In this document: piece after piece, positions 1 through 5,373 of the stretch | Position numbering within the stretch: position 1 is the stretch's first letter | Layout of the letters: each line of letters opens with the position of its first letter | Assembly: GCA_958451705.1 (NCBI GenBank) | Contig: CAUDRD010000095.1 | Span: 1-6,461 of the forward strand | DNA: 6,461 nucleotides | From: an uncultured Oscillospiraceae bacterium | GTDB taxonomy: Bacteria; Bacillota; Clostridia; Oscillospirales; Acutalibacteraceae | Reading direction: 5' to 3' | Notes under the pieces: generated by a model | Told to the model about the DNA's origin: nothing | What the model saw: only the letters and a program-made list of their open reading frames with translations | Database searches by the model: none | Program-made: the position numbers and the translations under genes

Positions 1-1
1 C

Positions 2-406
2 GATATAAATGAGCTGCTAACAGTTTATACAGGTTTAGGTGTAGTCCTTGGGCACAATTACCCCTTTTATCTTAAATTTCGCGGGGGAAAGGGTATCGCC
101 TCCACTGCGGGGCTTATTTTAACCCTTGACCCTATTCTCTCTGTTATAGCTTTTGTTACTTTTGGAACAGCTGTTGCTATTACTAAATATGTATCCTTAG
201 GTTCACTGCTTTTAGCGGCGGAGTTTTTAATAGGCGTTATTGTTTACGGATTTATAGGCAAGTGGCATCTTTCAGAAGGACAGCTTTGGGAAATGTATCT
301 TATTGCCGCCGTAATAACTGCAATGGCGTTTTTTCGTCACAGGAAAAATATCAAAAGTCTCATAAACGGTACTGAAAGAAAAATAGGAGAAAAAAATAAA
401 AACTGA
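2..406 (+). CDS. plsY: PlsY, acyl-phosphate:glycerol-3-phosphate acyltransferase (5' end missing)
   Basis: This is the C-terminal 134 residues of an integral membrane enzyme that moves an acyl group from acyl-phosphate to the 1-position of glycerol-3-phosphate, the first step of phospholipid synthesis in most Gram-positive bacteria. The frame is open from base 2 to TGA at 404-406. The family's central cytoplasmic motif is seen at visible residues 17-37: GHNYP, then KFRGGKGIASTAG, a glycine-rich phosphate-binding loop. Hydrophobic helices follow (about residues 38-90), with a KYVSLGS segment matching the third conserved motif, and the usual basic end FRHRKNIKSLINGTERKIG, which fits the family's hR-x-NI-x-R-x-x-x-GtE signature. 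Family members are about 200 residues, so roughly the first third, with the first catalytic motif, lies outside the window. cysK starts 25 bp downstream, suggesting co-transcription. There is no frameshift or internal stop. Family identification is secure. Confidence 0.95.
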   Translation, partial: DINELLTVYTGLGVVLGHNYPFYLKFRGGKGIASTAGLILTLDPILSVIAFVTFGTAVAITKYVSLGSLLLAAEFLIGVIVYGFIGKWHLSEGQLWEMYLIAAVITAMAFFRHRKNIKSLINGTERKIGEKNKN

Positions 407-431
407 TTTAACATATGAAAGGAATTTTTTC

Positions 432-1355
432 ATGGAAAGAATAGCAGATAATATTACACAGCTTATCGGCAAAACCCCTCTTGTGCGCCTTAACAGCTTT
501 TCGGAAAACGGAGCTGAGATTGTGGCTAAGGTAGAATCCTTTAATCCCTTGGGAAGTGCAAAGGATAGAGTAGGCTTTGCCATGATTGAGGATGCAGAAA
601 AGAAAGGCCTTCTTAAAAAGGGAGCCACAATAATAGAGCCCACCAGTGGAAATACAGGCGTAGGTCTTGCCTTTACCTGTGCCGTAAAGGGCTATAAGCT
701 TATTCTTACAATGCCTGAGAGTATGAGCGCAGAGAGAAGAGCTCTTCTTGCGGCTTTGGGAGCGGAAATAGTGCTGACTCCTGCAAGTGAAGGCATGAGC
801 GGAGCTATAAAACGAGCCGATGAAATTGCAGCTGAGACTGAGGGCTCTTTTATCCCCGGCCAGTTTGTAAACCCTGCAAATCCGGAAATCCACGAAAAGA
901 CCACAGGTCCCGAAATACTGGAAGATACCGACGGAAAGGTTGATATTTTTATTTCGGCAGTAGGTACCGGCGGAACTCTTACGGGAGTGGGCAGAGCTTT
1001 AAAAAAGCAGATTCCCGATGTTAAAATTGTAGCCGTGGAGCCTTATGATTCACCTGTTCTCTCAGGTGGAAAAGCAGGTCCCCATAAGCTTCAGGGTATA
1101 GGAGCGGGCTTTGTGCCTGAGATACTGGATACGTCTTTAATAGATGAGATTATAACTGTAAAGACAGAGGAAGCCTATGAGGCTGCCAGAAAGTCTGCTT
1201 CTAAGGAGGGAGTCCTTGTTGGTATTTCTTCCGGTGCAGCTCTTCACGCCGCTTCCCTCCTTGCAAAAAGACCGGAAAATAAAGGTAAGCGCATCGTCGT
1301 ACTCCTCCCCGATACAGGCGAAAGATACCTGTCAACAGACTTGTTTAAGGGCTGA
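432..1355 (+). CDS. cysK: Cysteine synthase (O-acetylserine sulfhydrylase)
   Basis: This cytosolic PLP enzyme makes L-cysteine from O-acetyl-L-serine and sulfide, the last step of sulfur assimilation. The 307-residue length is normal for CysK. Visible landmarks are the PLP-lysine motif NPLGSAKDR (K44), the substrate-binding loop TSGNTG at 71-76, QFVNPANP at 144-151, the PLP-phosphate glycine loop GTGGT at 178-182, GISSGAA at 264-270 (the Ser that contacts the pyridine nitrogen), and PDTGERYLST at 293-302, typical of CysK C-termini. The ATG is preceded by GAAAGGA at 417-423, 8 nt upstream, and no alternative start lies between plsY and this ATG. The 25-bp gap to plsY suggests read-through from an upstream promoter; I see no separate promoter. 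CysM (which can use thiosulfate or O-phosphoserine) is the main alternative, but the overall sequence reads as the CysK type. Codon choice (many ATA, AGA and GGA) is less biased than in the glycolytic genes that follow. Confidence 0.95.
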   Translation: MERIADNITQLIGKTPLVRLNSFSENGAEIVAKVESFNPLGSAKDRVGFAMIEDAEKKGLLKKGATIIEPTSGNTGVGLAFTCAVKGYKLILTMPESMSAERRALLAALGAEIVLTPASEGMSGAIKRADEIAAETEGSFIPGQFVNPANPEIHEKTTGPEILEDTDGKVDIFISAVGTGGTLTGVGRALKKQIPDVKIVAVEPYDSPVLSGGKAGPHKLQGIGAGFVPEILDTSLIDEIITVKTEEAYEAARKSASKEGVLVGISSGAALHAASLLAKRPENKGKRIVVLLPDTGERYLSTDLFKG

Positions 1356-1409
1356 TTTTCAGCTTTTGCTCAGTGTGACAGTTTTTTAACAAACATTAAA
1401 GTGTTTGTT
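1351..1409 (+). terminator. Weak hairpins after cysK, possible terminator region
   Basis: Two small inverted repeats sit at the end of cysK. GCTGA at 1351-1355, overlapping the stop codon, pairs with TCAGC at 1359-1363 across a 3-nt loop and is followed by TTTT. Further on, AACAAACA at 1388-1395 pairs perfectly with TGTTTGTT at 1402-1409 around TTAAAG; a T6 run (1382-1387) lies before this stem, not after it. Neither is a convincing intrinsic terminator: the first has only 5 bp and four Ts, and the second is AT-rich with no T tail. They mark the likely boundary between the plsY-cysK transcript and the pgk operon, but termination may be partial. Confidence 0.3.
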
Positions 1410-1423
1410 GTCCTCTTTGCTAC

Positions 1424-1452
1424 TTGCAAAAATCACAGCTATGATATAAAAT
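1424..1452 (+). promoter_or_regulatory. Sigma-A type promoter candidate for the pgk-tpiA-gpmI operon
   Basis: TTGCAA (1424-1429) resembles the -35 box TTGACA, and TAAAAT (1447-1452) resembles the -10 box TATAAT, with an ideal 17-bp spacer. A TATAAA at 1445-1450 overlaps the same site in another register. Transcription would start near 1459 and give a leader of about 50 nt before pgk. The leader is very AT-rich and shows no obvious riboswitch or operator palindrome. This is the only good promoter match between cysK and pgk. It is a pattern call with no experimental support. Confidence 0.5.
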
Positions 1453-1508
1453 ACTAAAGGTGAAAAACTAATTTATTTAATTATCTATAAATGAAAGGAT
1501 GTATTTAA

Positions 1509-2702
1509 ATGGACGTTCTCAACAAGAAATCCATAGAAGACATTGACGTTGCCGGCAAGCGCGTACTTGTTCGCTGTGACTTCAATGTAAAGATGGAAAA
1601 CGGAGTTATTACAAGCGATAAGCGAATTGTCGCTTCTCTTCCCACTATCGAATATCTTATAAACCACAACGCAAGGGTTATCCTTTGCTCACACCTTGGC
1701 AGACCCAAGGGAGAGTTCAACCCTGAATTTTCTCTTGCTCCCGTTGCCGCACGCCTTTCCGAGCTTCTCGGCCGTGAGGTAAAAATGGCAAAAGACGTTG
1801 TTGGCGAAAGCGCAAAAGAGCTTGCCGCAAACCTTAAAGACGGCGAAGTTATGCTTCTTGAAAACGTCCGTTTCCATAAGGAAGAGACAAAGAATGATCC
1901 TGAGTTCAGCAAAGCTCTTGCTTCTCTTGCAGAAATCTATGTAAACGATGCTTTCGGTTCAGCTCACAGAGCTCACAGCTCTACAACAGGTGTTGCTGAT
2001 TATCTTCCCGCAGTATGCGGCTTCCTTATCCAGAAAGAGATCGCTTTCATCGGCGGCGCTCTTGCTAATCCCAAGCGTCCCCTTGTTGCAATCCTCGGCG
2101 GTGCAAAAGTTTCCGATAAAATCGGCGTTATCACAAACCTTCTCGATAAGGTTGATACTCTTATCGTCGGCGGCGGTATGGCTTATACCTTCATGAAGGC
2201 TCTCGGCTATACAATCGGTACTTCAATCTGCGAAGACGACAGAGTTGAAGACGCTAAAAAGATGATGGAAGACGCAAAGGCTAAGGGCGTAAAGTTCCTT
2301 ATTCCTGTTGATAACAAGGTCGGTAAAGAGTATAAGCCCGACACAGAGGCTATGATTGTCGATTCCGATAACCTTCCCGACGGCTGGATGGGACTTGACA
2401 TCGGACCCAAGACACAGGCTCTCTTCAGCGATGCTGTTAAAGATGCAGGTACAGTAATCTGGAACGGACCTATGGGCGTTTCCGAGTGGGATAACTTTGC
2501 AAGCGGTACAATAGCAGTTGCAAAGGCTGTTGCAGACAGCGGCGCTATTTCAATCATCGGCGGCGGCGATTCAGCAGCTGCTGTTCAGAAGCTCGGCTTC
2601 GCTGATAAGATGTCTCACATCTCCACAGGCGGCGGTGCTTCTCTTGAGTTCCTTGAGGGTAAGGACCTTCCCGGTATCGTAGCTCTCGACGATAAAGACT
2701 GA
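1509..2702 (+). CDS. pgk: Phosphoglycerate kinase
   Basis: This cytosolic glycolytic enzyme converts 1,3-bisphosphoglycerate plus ADP to 3-phosphoglycerate plus ATP. Its 397 residues match the family's usual 390-400. N-domain substrate residues are present: RCDFN (D24, N26), R39, SHLGRP (H62, R65), LLENVRFHKEE (R121) and NDAFGSAHRAH (R154). The nucleotide-binding C-domain has GGAKVSDK at 197-204, GGGMAYTF, WNGPMGVSE at 318-326, GGGDSAAA at 351-358 and STGGGASLEFLEGK at 372-385. Many homologues read GVFE where this one has GVSE (S325). The start is fixed by AAAGGA at 1494-1499, 9 nt upstream, and by an in-frame TAA at 1506-1508 directly before the ATG. It is the first gene of the operon, with a promoter candidate about 55 bp upstream. 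Strongly biased codon use (CTT/CTC, GGC, ATC) fits high expression. There is no gap gene directly upstream, unlike many Firmicutes. Confidence 0.98.
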   Translation: MDVLNKKSIEDIDVAGKRVLVRCDFNVKMENGVITSDKRIVASLPTIEYLINHNARVILCSHLGRPKGEFNPEFSLAPVAARLSELLGREVKMAKDVVGESAKELAANLKDGEVMLLENVRFHKEETKNDPEFSKALASLAEIYVNDAFGSAHRAHSSTTGVADYLPAVCGFLIQKEIAFIGGALANPKRPLVAILGGAKVSDKIGVITNLLDKVDTLIVGGGMAYTFMKALGYTIGTSICEDDRVEDAKKMMEDAKAKGVKFLIPVDNKVGKEYKPDTEAMIVDSDNLPDGWMGLDIGPKTQALFSDAVKDAGTVIWNGPMGVSEWDNFASGTIAVAKAVADSGAISIIGGGDSAAAVQKLGFADKMSHISTGGGASLEFLEGKDLPGIVALDDKD

Positions 2703-2720
2703 TTTTTATAAAATTTCTGC

Positions 2721-2762
2721 CGGTGCGAAATCATGTAAAGTGGTTTCGTACCGCTCACTTTA
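2721..2762 (+). promoter_or_regulatory. Intercistronic hairpin pair between pgk and tpiA
   Basis: CGGTGCGAAATCA at 2721-2733 pairs with TGGTTTCGTACCG at 2741-2753 over all 13 positions (including G-U pairs) around a 7-nt loop. An overlapping, mutually exclusive stem is also possible: TAAAGTGG at 2736-2743 with TCACTTTA at 2755-2762 (one G-U pair). No T tract follows, so it does not look like an intrinsic terminator. An A-rich stretch with AAAG repeats leads on to the tpiA ribosome binding site AAAGGAG at 2781-2787. The role is unknown; mRNA stabilisation, an RNase processing site or attenuation that sets the pgk:tpiA ratio are all possible. Confidence 0.6.
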
Positions 2763-2796
2763 AAGAAAGATAAAGACAGCAAAGGAGTAATTCGTT

Positions 2797-3564
2797 ATGA
2801 ATAAGCAGCTTCGTAAGGCAGTTATTGCCGGAAACTGGAAAATGAACAAAACCCCCTCACAGGCTAAGGCTCTTATTGAAGAGATGAAACCCCTCGTAAA
2901 GGATGCCGATTGCGACGTTGTAATCTGTGTTCCTTACGTTGACCTTCAGACAGCTATTGAGGCTACAAAGGGTACAAATATTAAAGTTGGCGCTGAAAAC
3001 TGCCACTGGGAAAAGAGCGGCGCTTTTACAGGTGAGATTTCAACTGAGATGCTCACCGAGCTTGGTGTAGAGTACGTTGTAATCGGCCACAGCGAGCGCA
3101 GAACATATTTCGGTGAGACAGACGTTACTGTCAATAAGAGAGTAAGAGCTGCTCTTGATGCAGGTCTTACGGTTATCCTTTGCGTCGGTGAGTACCTCGA
3201 GCAGCGTGAGCAGGGCGTTACATTTGACGTTGTAGGCATGCAGACAAGAATCGCTCTCGGCGGAGTTTCCAAGGAAGAGCTCAGCAGAATCATCATCGCT
3301 TACGAGCCTGTATGGGCAATCGGAACAGGCCGCACAGCAACAGCTGAGCAGGCAAACGAAGTTAACCATGCAATCCGTGAGATCATCGCAGACCTTTATG
3401 ACAAAGAGGCAGCAGATGCATTTGTTGTTCAGTACGGCGGTTCAATGAACGCAGGCAACGCAGCAGAGCTTCTTGCTCAGCCTGATGTTGACGGCGGACT
3501 TATCGGCGGCGCATCACTTAAGGCTCCCGATTTTGCAAAGATTGTAGAAGCCGCTTCTAAATAA
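2797..3564 (+). CDS. tpiA: Triosephosphate isomerase
   Basis: This is the cytosolic TIM-barrel enzyme that interconverts dihydroxyacetone phosphate and glyceraldehyde-3-phosphate, normally a dimer. The 255-residue length is typical. Active-site elements are complete: AGNWKMN (N13, K15), VIGHSERR with the electrophile H98, the catalytic base E170 in AYEPVWAIGTG, whose following residues form mobile loop 6, and the phosphate-binding segments YGGS at 213-216 and GLIGGASL at 234-241. The segment after YGGS is MNAGNA, where many homologues have a V-K/T-P-x-N sequence. The ATG follows AAAGGAG (2781-2787) with a 9-nt spacer. It is the second gene of the operon, 94 bp after pgk and 127 bp before gpmI. 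No promoter is evident in the upstream spacer, so expression probably depends on the pgk promoter. Codon bias matches pgk and gpmI. Confidence 0.98.
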   Translation: MNKQLRKAVIAGNWKMNKTPSQAKALIEEMKPLVKDADCDVVICVPYVDLQTAIEATKGTNIKVGAENCHWEKSGAFTGEISTEMLTELGVEYVVIGHSERRTYFGETDVTVNKRVRAALDAGLTVILCVGEYLEQREQGVTFDVVGMQTRIALGGVSKEELSRIIIAYEPVWAIGTGRTATAEQANEVNHAIREIIADLYDKEAADAFVVQYGGSMNAGNAAELLAQPDVDGGLIGGASLKAPDFAKIVEAASK

Positions 3565-3581
3565 TCAACTTAAAAAACTAC

Positions 3582-3610
3582 CGATTGCCGAATGAATAAT
3601 TCGGCAATCG
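3582..3610 (+). promoter_or_regulatory. Perfect 11-bp intercistronic hairpin between tpiA and gpmI
   Basis: CGATTGCCGAA at 3582-3592 pairs perfectly with TTCGGCAATCG at 3600-3610 around the 7-nt loop TGAATAA. On the + strand it is followed by CTTTGTAAAG rather than a T run, so it is a poor intrinsic terminator for tpiA. An A6 run at 3573-3578 lies upstream, so in the opposite direction the hairpin would be followed by six Ts and looks like an intrinsic terminator for antisense transcription. A 3' mRNA stabiliser for the pgk-tpiA segment or a processing site are alternatives. Confidence 0.65.
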
Positions 3611-3651
3611 CTTTGTAAAGAGCAAAGACAAAGTTTAACTAAAGAAAGGCA

Positions 3652-3685
3652 GCGGCAGGAAGTAAAGTAAAACCCGCCGCAGGTG
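3652..3685 (+). promoter_or_regulatory. GC-rich inverted repeat abutting the gpmI ribosome binding site
   Basis: GCGGC at 3652-3656 is complementary to GCCGC at 3676-3680. Past a single A/C mismatch, GG (3658-3659) can also pair with CC (3673-3674), closing an A-rich loop. The right arm ends directly before AGGTG (3681-3685), the Shine-Dalgarno sequence of gpmI, which lies 6 nt from the ATG. The stem does not cover the site itself but could affect ribosome access by stacking next to it. In-frame GTG at 3683 cannot be the start because TAA follows at 3689-3691, so the ATG at 3692 is fixed. Confidence 0.4.
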
Positions 3686-3691
3686 ATTTAA

Positions 3692-5227
3692 ATGAAAAAG
3701 ACTCTTGTTTTATGTATTATGGACGGTTTCGGCCATAATCCTGAAAAATACGGAAATGCAATTGAAGCTGCCTCTAAGCCGAACCTTGACAAACTTTGCA
3801 AGGAATATCCCATGACTTATATCGGCGCTTCAGGAATGGACGTAGGACTTCCTGACGGACAGATGGGCAACAGCGAGGTAGGACATACAAATATCGGCGC
3901 CGGACGAGTTGTATATCAGGAGCTTACAAGAATCACTAAGTCCATACAGGACGGCGATTTCTTCGAGAACGAGGCTCTCAAAGGGGCAATGGAAAACGCT
4001 CTTAAGAACAACACCGCTCTTCATCTTGTAGGACTTCTTTCAGACGGCGGTGTTCACAGTCACAACACTCACCTTTGGGCTCTTGTTGAAATGGCGAAGA
4101 AGATGGGTCTTGAGAAGGTATATGTACACTGTCTCCTTGACGGCCGTGACGTTCCCCCCGAGTCAGGTGTTGAGTTCGTTTCAGAGTGCCGTGACAAGCT
4201 TAAGGAAATAGGCGTAGGCAAAATTGCTACCATTATGGGTCGTTTCTACGCTATGGATAGAGACAATCTCTGGGATAGAGTTGAAAAGGCATATGCCGCA
4301 ATGGTTTACGGCGAGGGAATCCATGCAGATGACGCCGTAGAGGCTCTCAAGGCTTCATATGAGGCTATTGACGAGGACGGCAAGCACATTACTGATGAGT
4401 TTGTAATCCCCACAATCTGCACTGAGAACGCCACAATCGGCGAAAACGACAGCGTTGTTTTCTTTAACTTCCGTCCCGACCGTGCAAGAGAGATTACACG
4501 CACATTTGTTGACCCTGACTTTAACGGCTTTGAGCGCAAAAAGGGCTTCTTCCCCCTTTACTATGTCTGCATGACTCAGTACGACGCTACAATGCCCAAC
4601 GTACACGTTGCATTTAAGCCTCAGTCACTTAAAAATACACTGGGCGAATATCTTTCAGCTAACGGCAAAACACAGCTTAGAATTGCCGAAACACAGAAGT
4701 ATGCCCATGTAACTTTCTTCTTTAACGGCGGCGAAGAAAAGGTATATGAGGGCGAGGACAGAATCCTCGTTCCTTCACCGAAGATTTCAACCTTCGATTT
4801 AAAGCCCGAAATGAGCGCTTACGAGGTAACCGAAAAGGTTGTTGAGAACGTTGAAAGTGGAAAGTATGACGTTGTAATCCTCAACTTTGCTAACTGTGAT
4901 ATGGTAGGTCATACAGGTATTTTCGACGCAGCCGTAAAGGCCGTTGAAGCTGTTGACGAGTGTGTCGGTAAGGTGTTTGAGGCAGTTGAAAAGGTTGACG
5001 GAACTATGATTGTCACCGCTGACCACGGCAACGCTGACAAGATGTGTGAGCCCGACGGTTCACCCTTTACCGCTCATACCACATATCCCGTTCCCTTTAT
5101 TGTTTGTAGATATCCCTGCAAGCTCCGTGAGGGCGGAAAGCTCTGCGATATAGCTCCCACAATGCTTAAGATTCTCGGTCTTCCTCAGCCTGAGGAGATG
5201 ACAGGCGAGAGCATTATAGCCGAATAA
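3692..5227 (+). CDS. gpmI: Phosphoglycerate mutase, 2,3-bisphosphoglycerate-independent
   Basis: This cytosolic Mn-dependent enzyme isomerises 3-phosphoglycerate to 2-phosphoglycerate through a phosphoserine intermediate and belongs to the alkaline phosphatase superfamily. The 511 residues match the usual 505-515. The metal and catalytic set is complete: D11 in CIMDGFG, catalytic S61 in QMGNSEVGH, D403 and H407 in NCDMVGHTG, D444 and H445 in TADHGNAD, and H462 in TAHTTYP. Substrate-binding parts in the inserted domain are also present: GGVHSH (H122), GRDVPP (R152, D153), GRFYAMDRD (R184, R190), RPDRAREIT (R261, R264) and the lysine of AETQKYAH (K336). The start is set by AGGTG at 3681-3685 and by the in-frame TAA immediately before the ATG. 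It is the third and last gene of the glycolytic operon, followed 14 bp later by a strong terminator. It is unrelated to the cofactor-dependent GpmA type. Codon bias suggests high expression. Confidence 0.98.
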   Translation: MKKTLVLCIMDGFGHNPEKYGNAIEAASKPNLDKLCKEYPMTYIGASGMDVGLPDGQMGNSEVGHTNIGAGRVVYQELTRITKSIQDGDFFENEALKGAMENALKNNTALHLVGLLSDGGVHSHNTHLWALVEMAKKMGLEKVYVHCLLDGRDVPPESGVEFVSECRDKLKEIGVGKIATIMGRFYAMDRDNLWDRVEKAYAAMVYGEGIHADDAVEALKASYEAIDEDGKHITDEFVIPTICTENATIGENDSVVFFNFRPDRAREITRTFVDPDFNGFERKKGFFPLYYVCMTQYDATMPNVHVAFKPQSLKNTLGEYLSANGKTQLRIAETQKYAHVTFFFNGGEEKVYEGEDRILVPSPKISTFDLKPEMSAYEVTEKVVENVESGKYDVVILNFANCDMVGHTGIFDAAVKAVEAVDECVGKVFEAVEKVDGTMIVTADHGNADKMCEPDGSPFTAHTTYPVPFIVCRYPCKLREGGKLCDIAPTMLKILGLPQPEEMTGESIIAE

Positions 5228-5241
5228 TTTAAGACAAATAT

Positions 5242-5278
5242 AAGCCGAAGAGGATTTTTCCTTTTCGGCTTTATTTTT
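5242..5278 (+). terminator. Rho-independent terminator of the pgk-tpiA-gpmI operon
   Basis: AAGCCGAAGAGGA at 5242-5254 pairs with TCCTTTTCGGCTT at 5259-5271 over 13 bp (one G-U pair) around a TTTT loop, and the stem is followed by a T-rich tail with five consecutive Ts at 5274-5278. It starts 14 bp after the gpmI stop codon. The shape and position are those of a standard intrinsic terminator, and it separates the glycolytic operon from the next promoter. Confidence 0.92.
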
Positions 5279-5310
5279 ATGCTCCAATATATTATAAGCA
5301 GAATATCTGA

Positions 5311-5339
5311 TTGACCAAAGAGCAGCTTTATGTTAAAAT
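5311..5339 (+). promoter_or_regulatory. Sigma-A type promoter for the GH18 lipoprotein gene
   Basis: TTGACC (5311-5316) is one base from the -35 consensus, and TAAAAT (5334-5339) is close to the -10 consensus, with an exact 17-bp spacer. TGT at 5331-5333 adds an extended -10 (TGn) element. Transcription would begin near 5346, giving a leader of under 30 nt that holds little beyond the GGAGGG ribosome binding site at 5360-5365. It lies just after the operon terminator, so the following gene appears to be an independent unit. The -10 hexamer is identical to the one proposed for pgk. Confidence 0.65.
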
Positions 5340-5373
5340 CACCTAAAAAGGACCTGCATGGAGGGCGTTTTTT

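Noticed and set aside
408..893. 161-codon open frame on the minus strand over cysK
   Set aside because: It lies antisense within a secure cysK gene, has no recognisable domain and a composition typical of an antisense shadow, and I see no ribosome binding site that would favour it.
1459..1508. Riboswitch or leader peptide upstream of pgk
   Set aside because: The leader is only about 50 nt, AT-rich, without stable stems or a short open frame that has a ribosome binding site.
1505..1912. 135-codon open frame on the minus strand over pgk
   Set aside because: It is the reverse complement of a highly conserved pgk coding region; its low-complexity Ser/Arg/Leu-rich translation is what antisense of biased codons gives.
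3582..3610. The tpiA-gpmI hairpin as a sense-strand Rho-independent terminator
   Set aside because: CTTTGTAAAG follows instead of a T run, and gpmI downstream has no evident promoter of its own, so strong termination here would silence it.
3683..3691. GTG at 3683 as an alternative gpmI start
   Set aside because: It is in frame but is followed two codons later by TAA at 3689-3691, so it cannot extend the protein.
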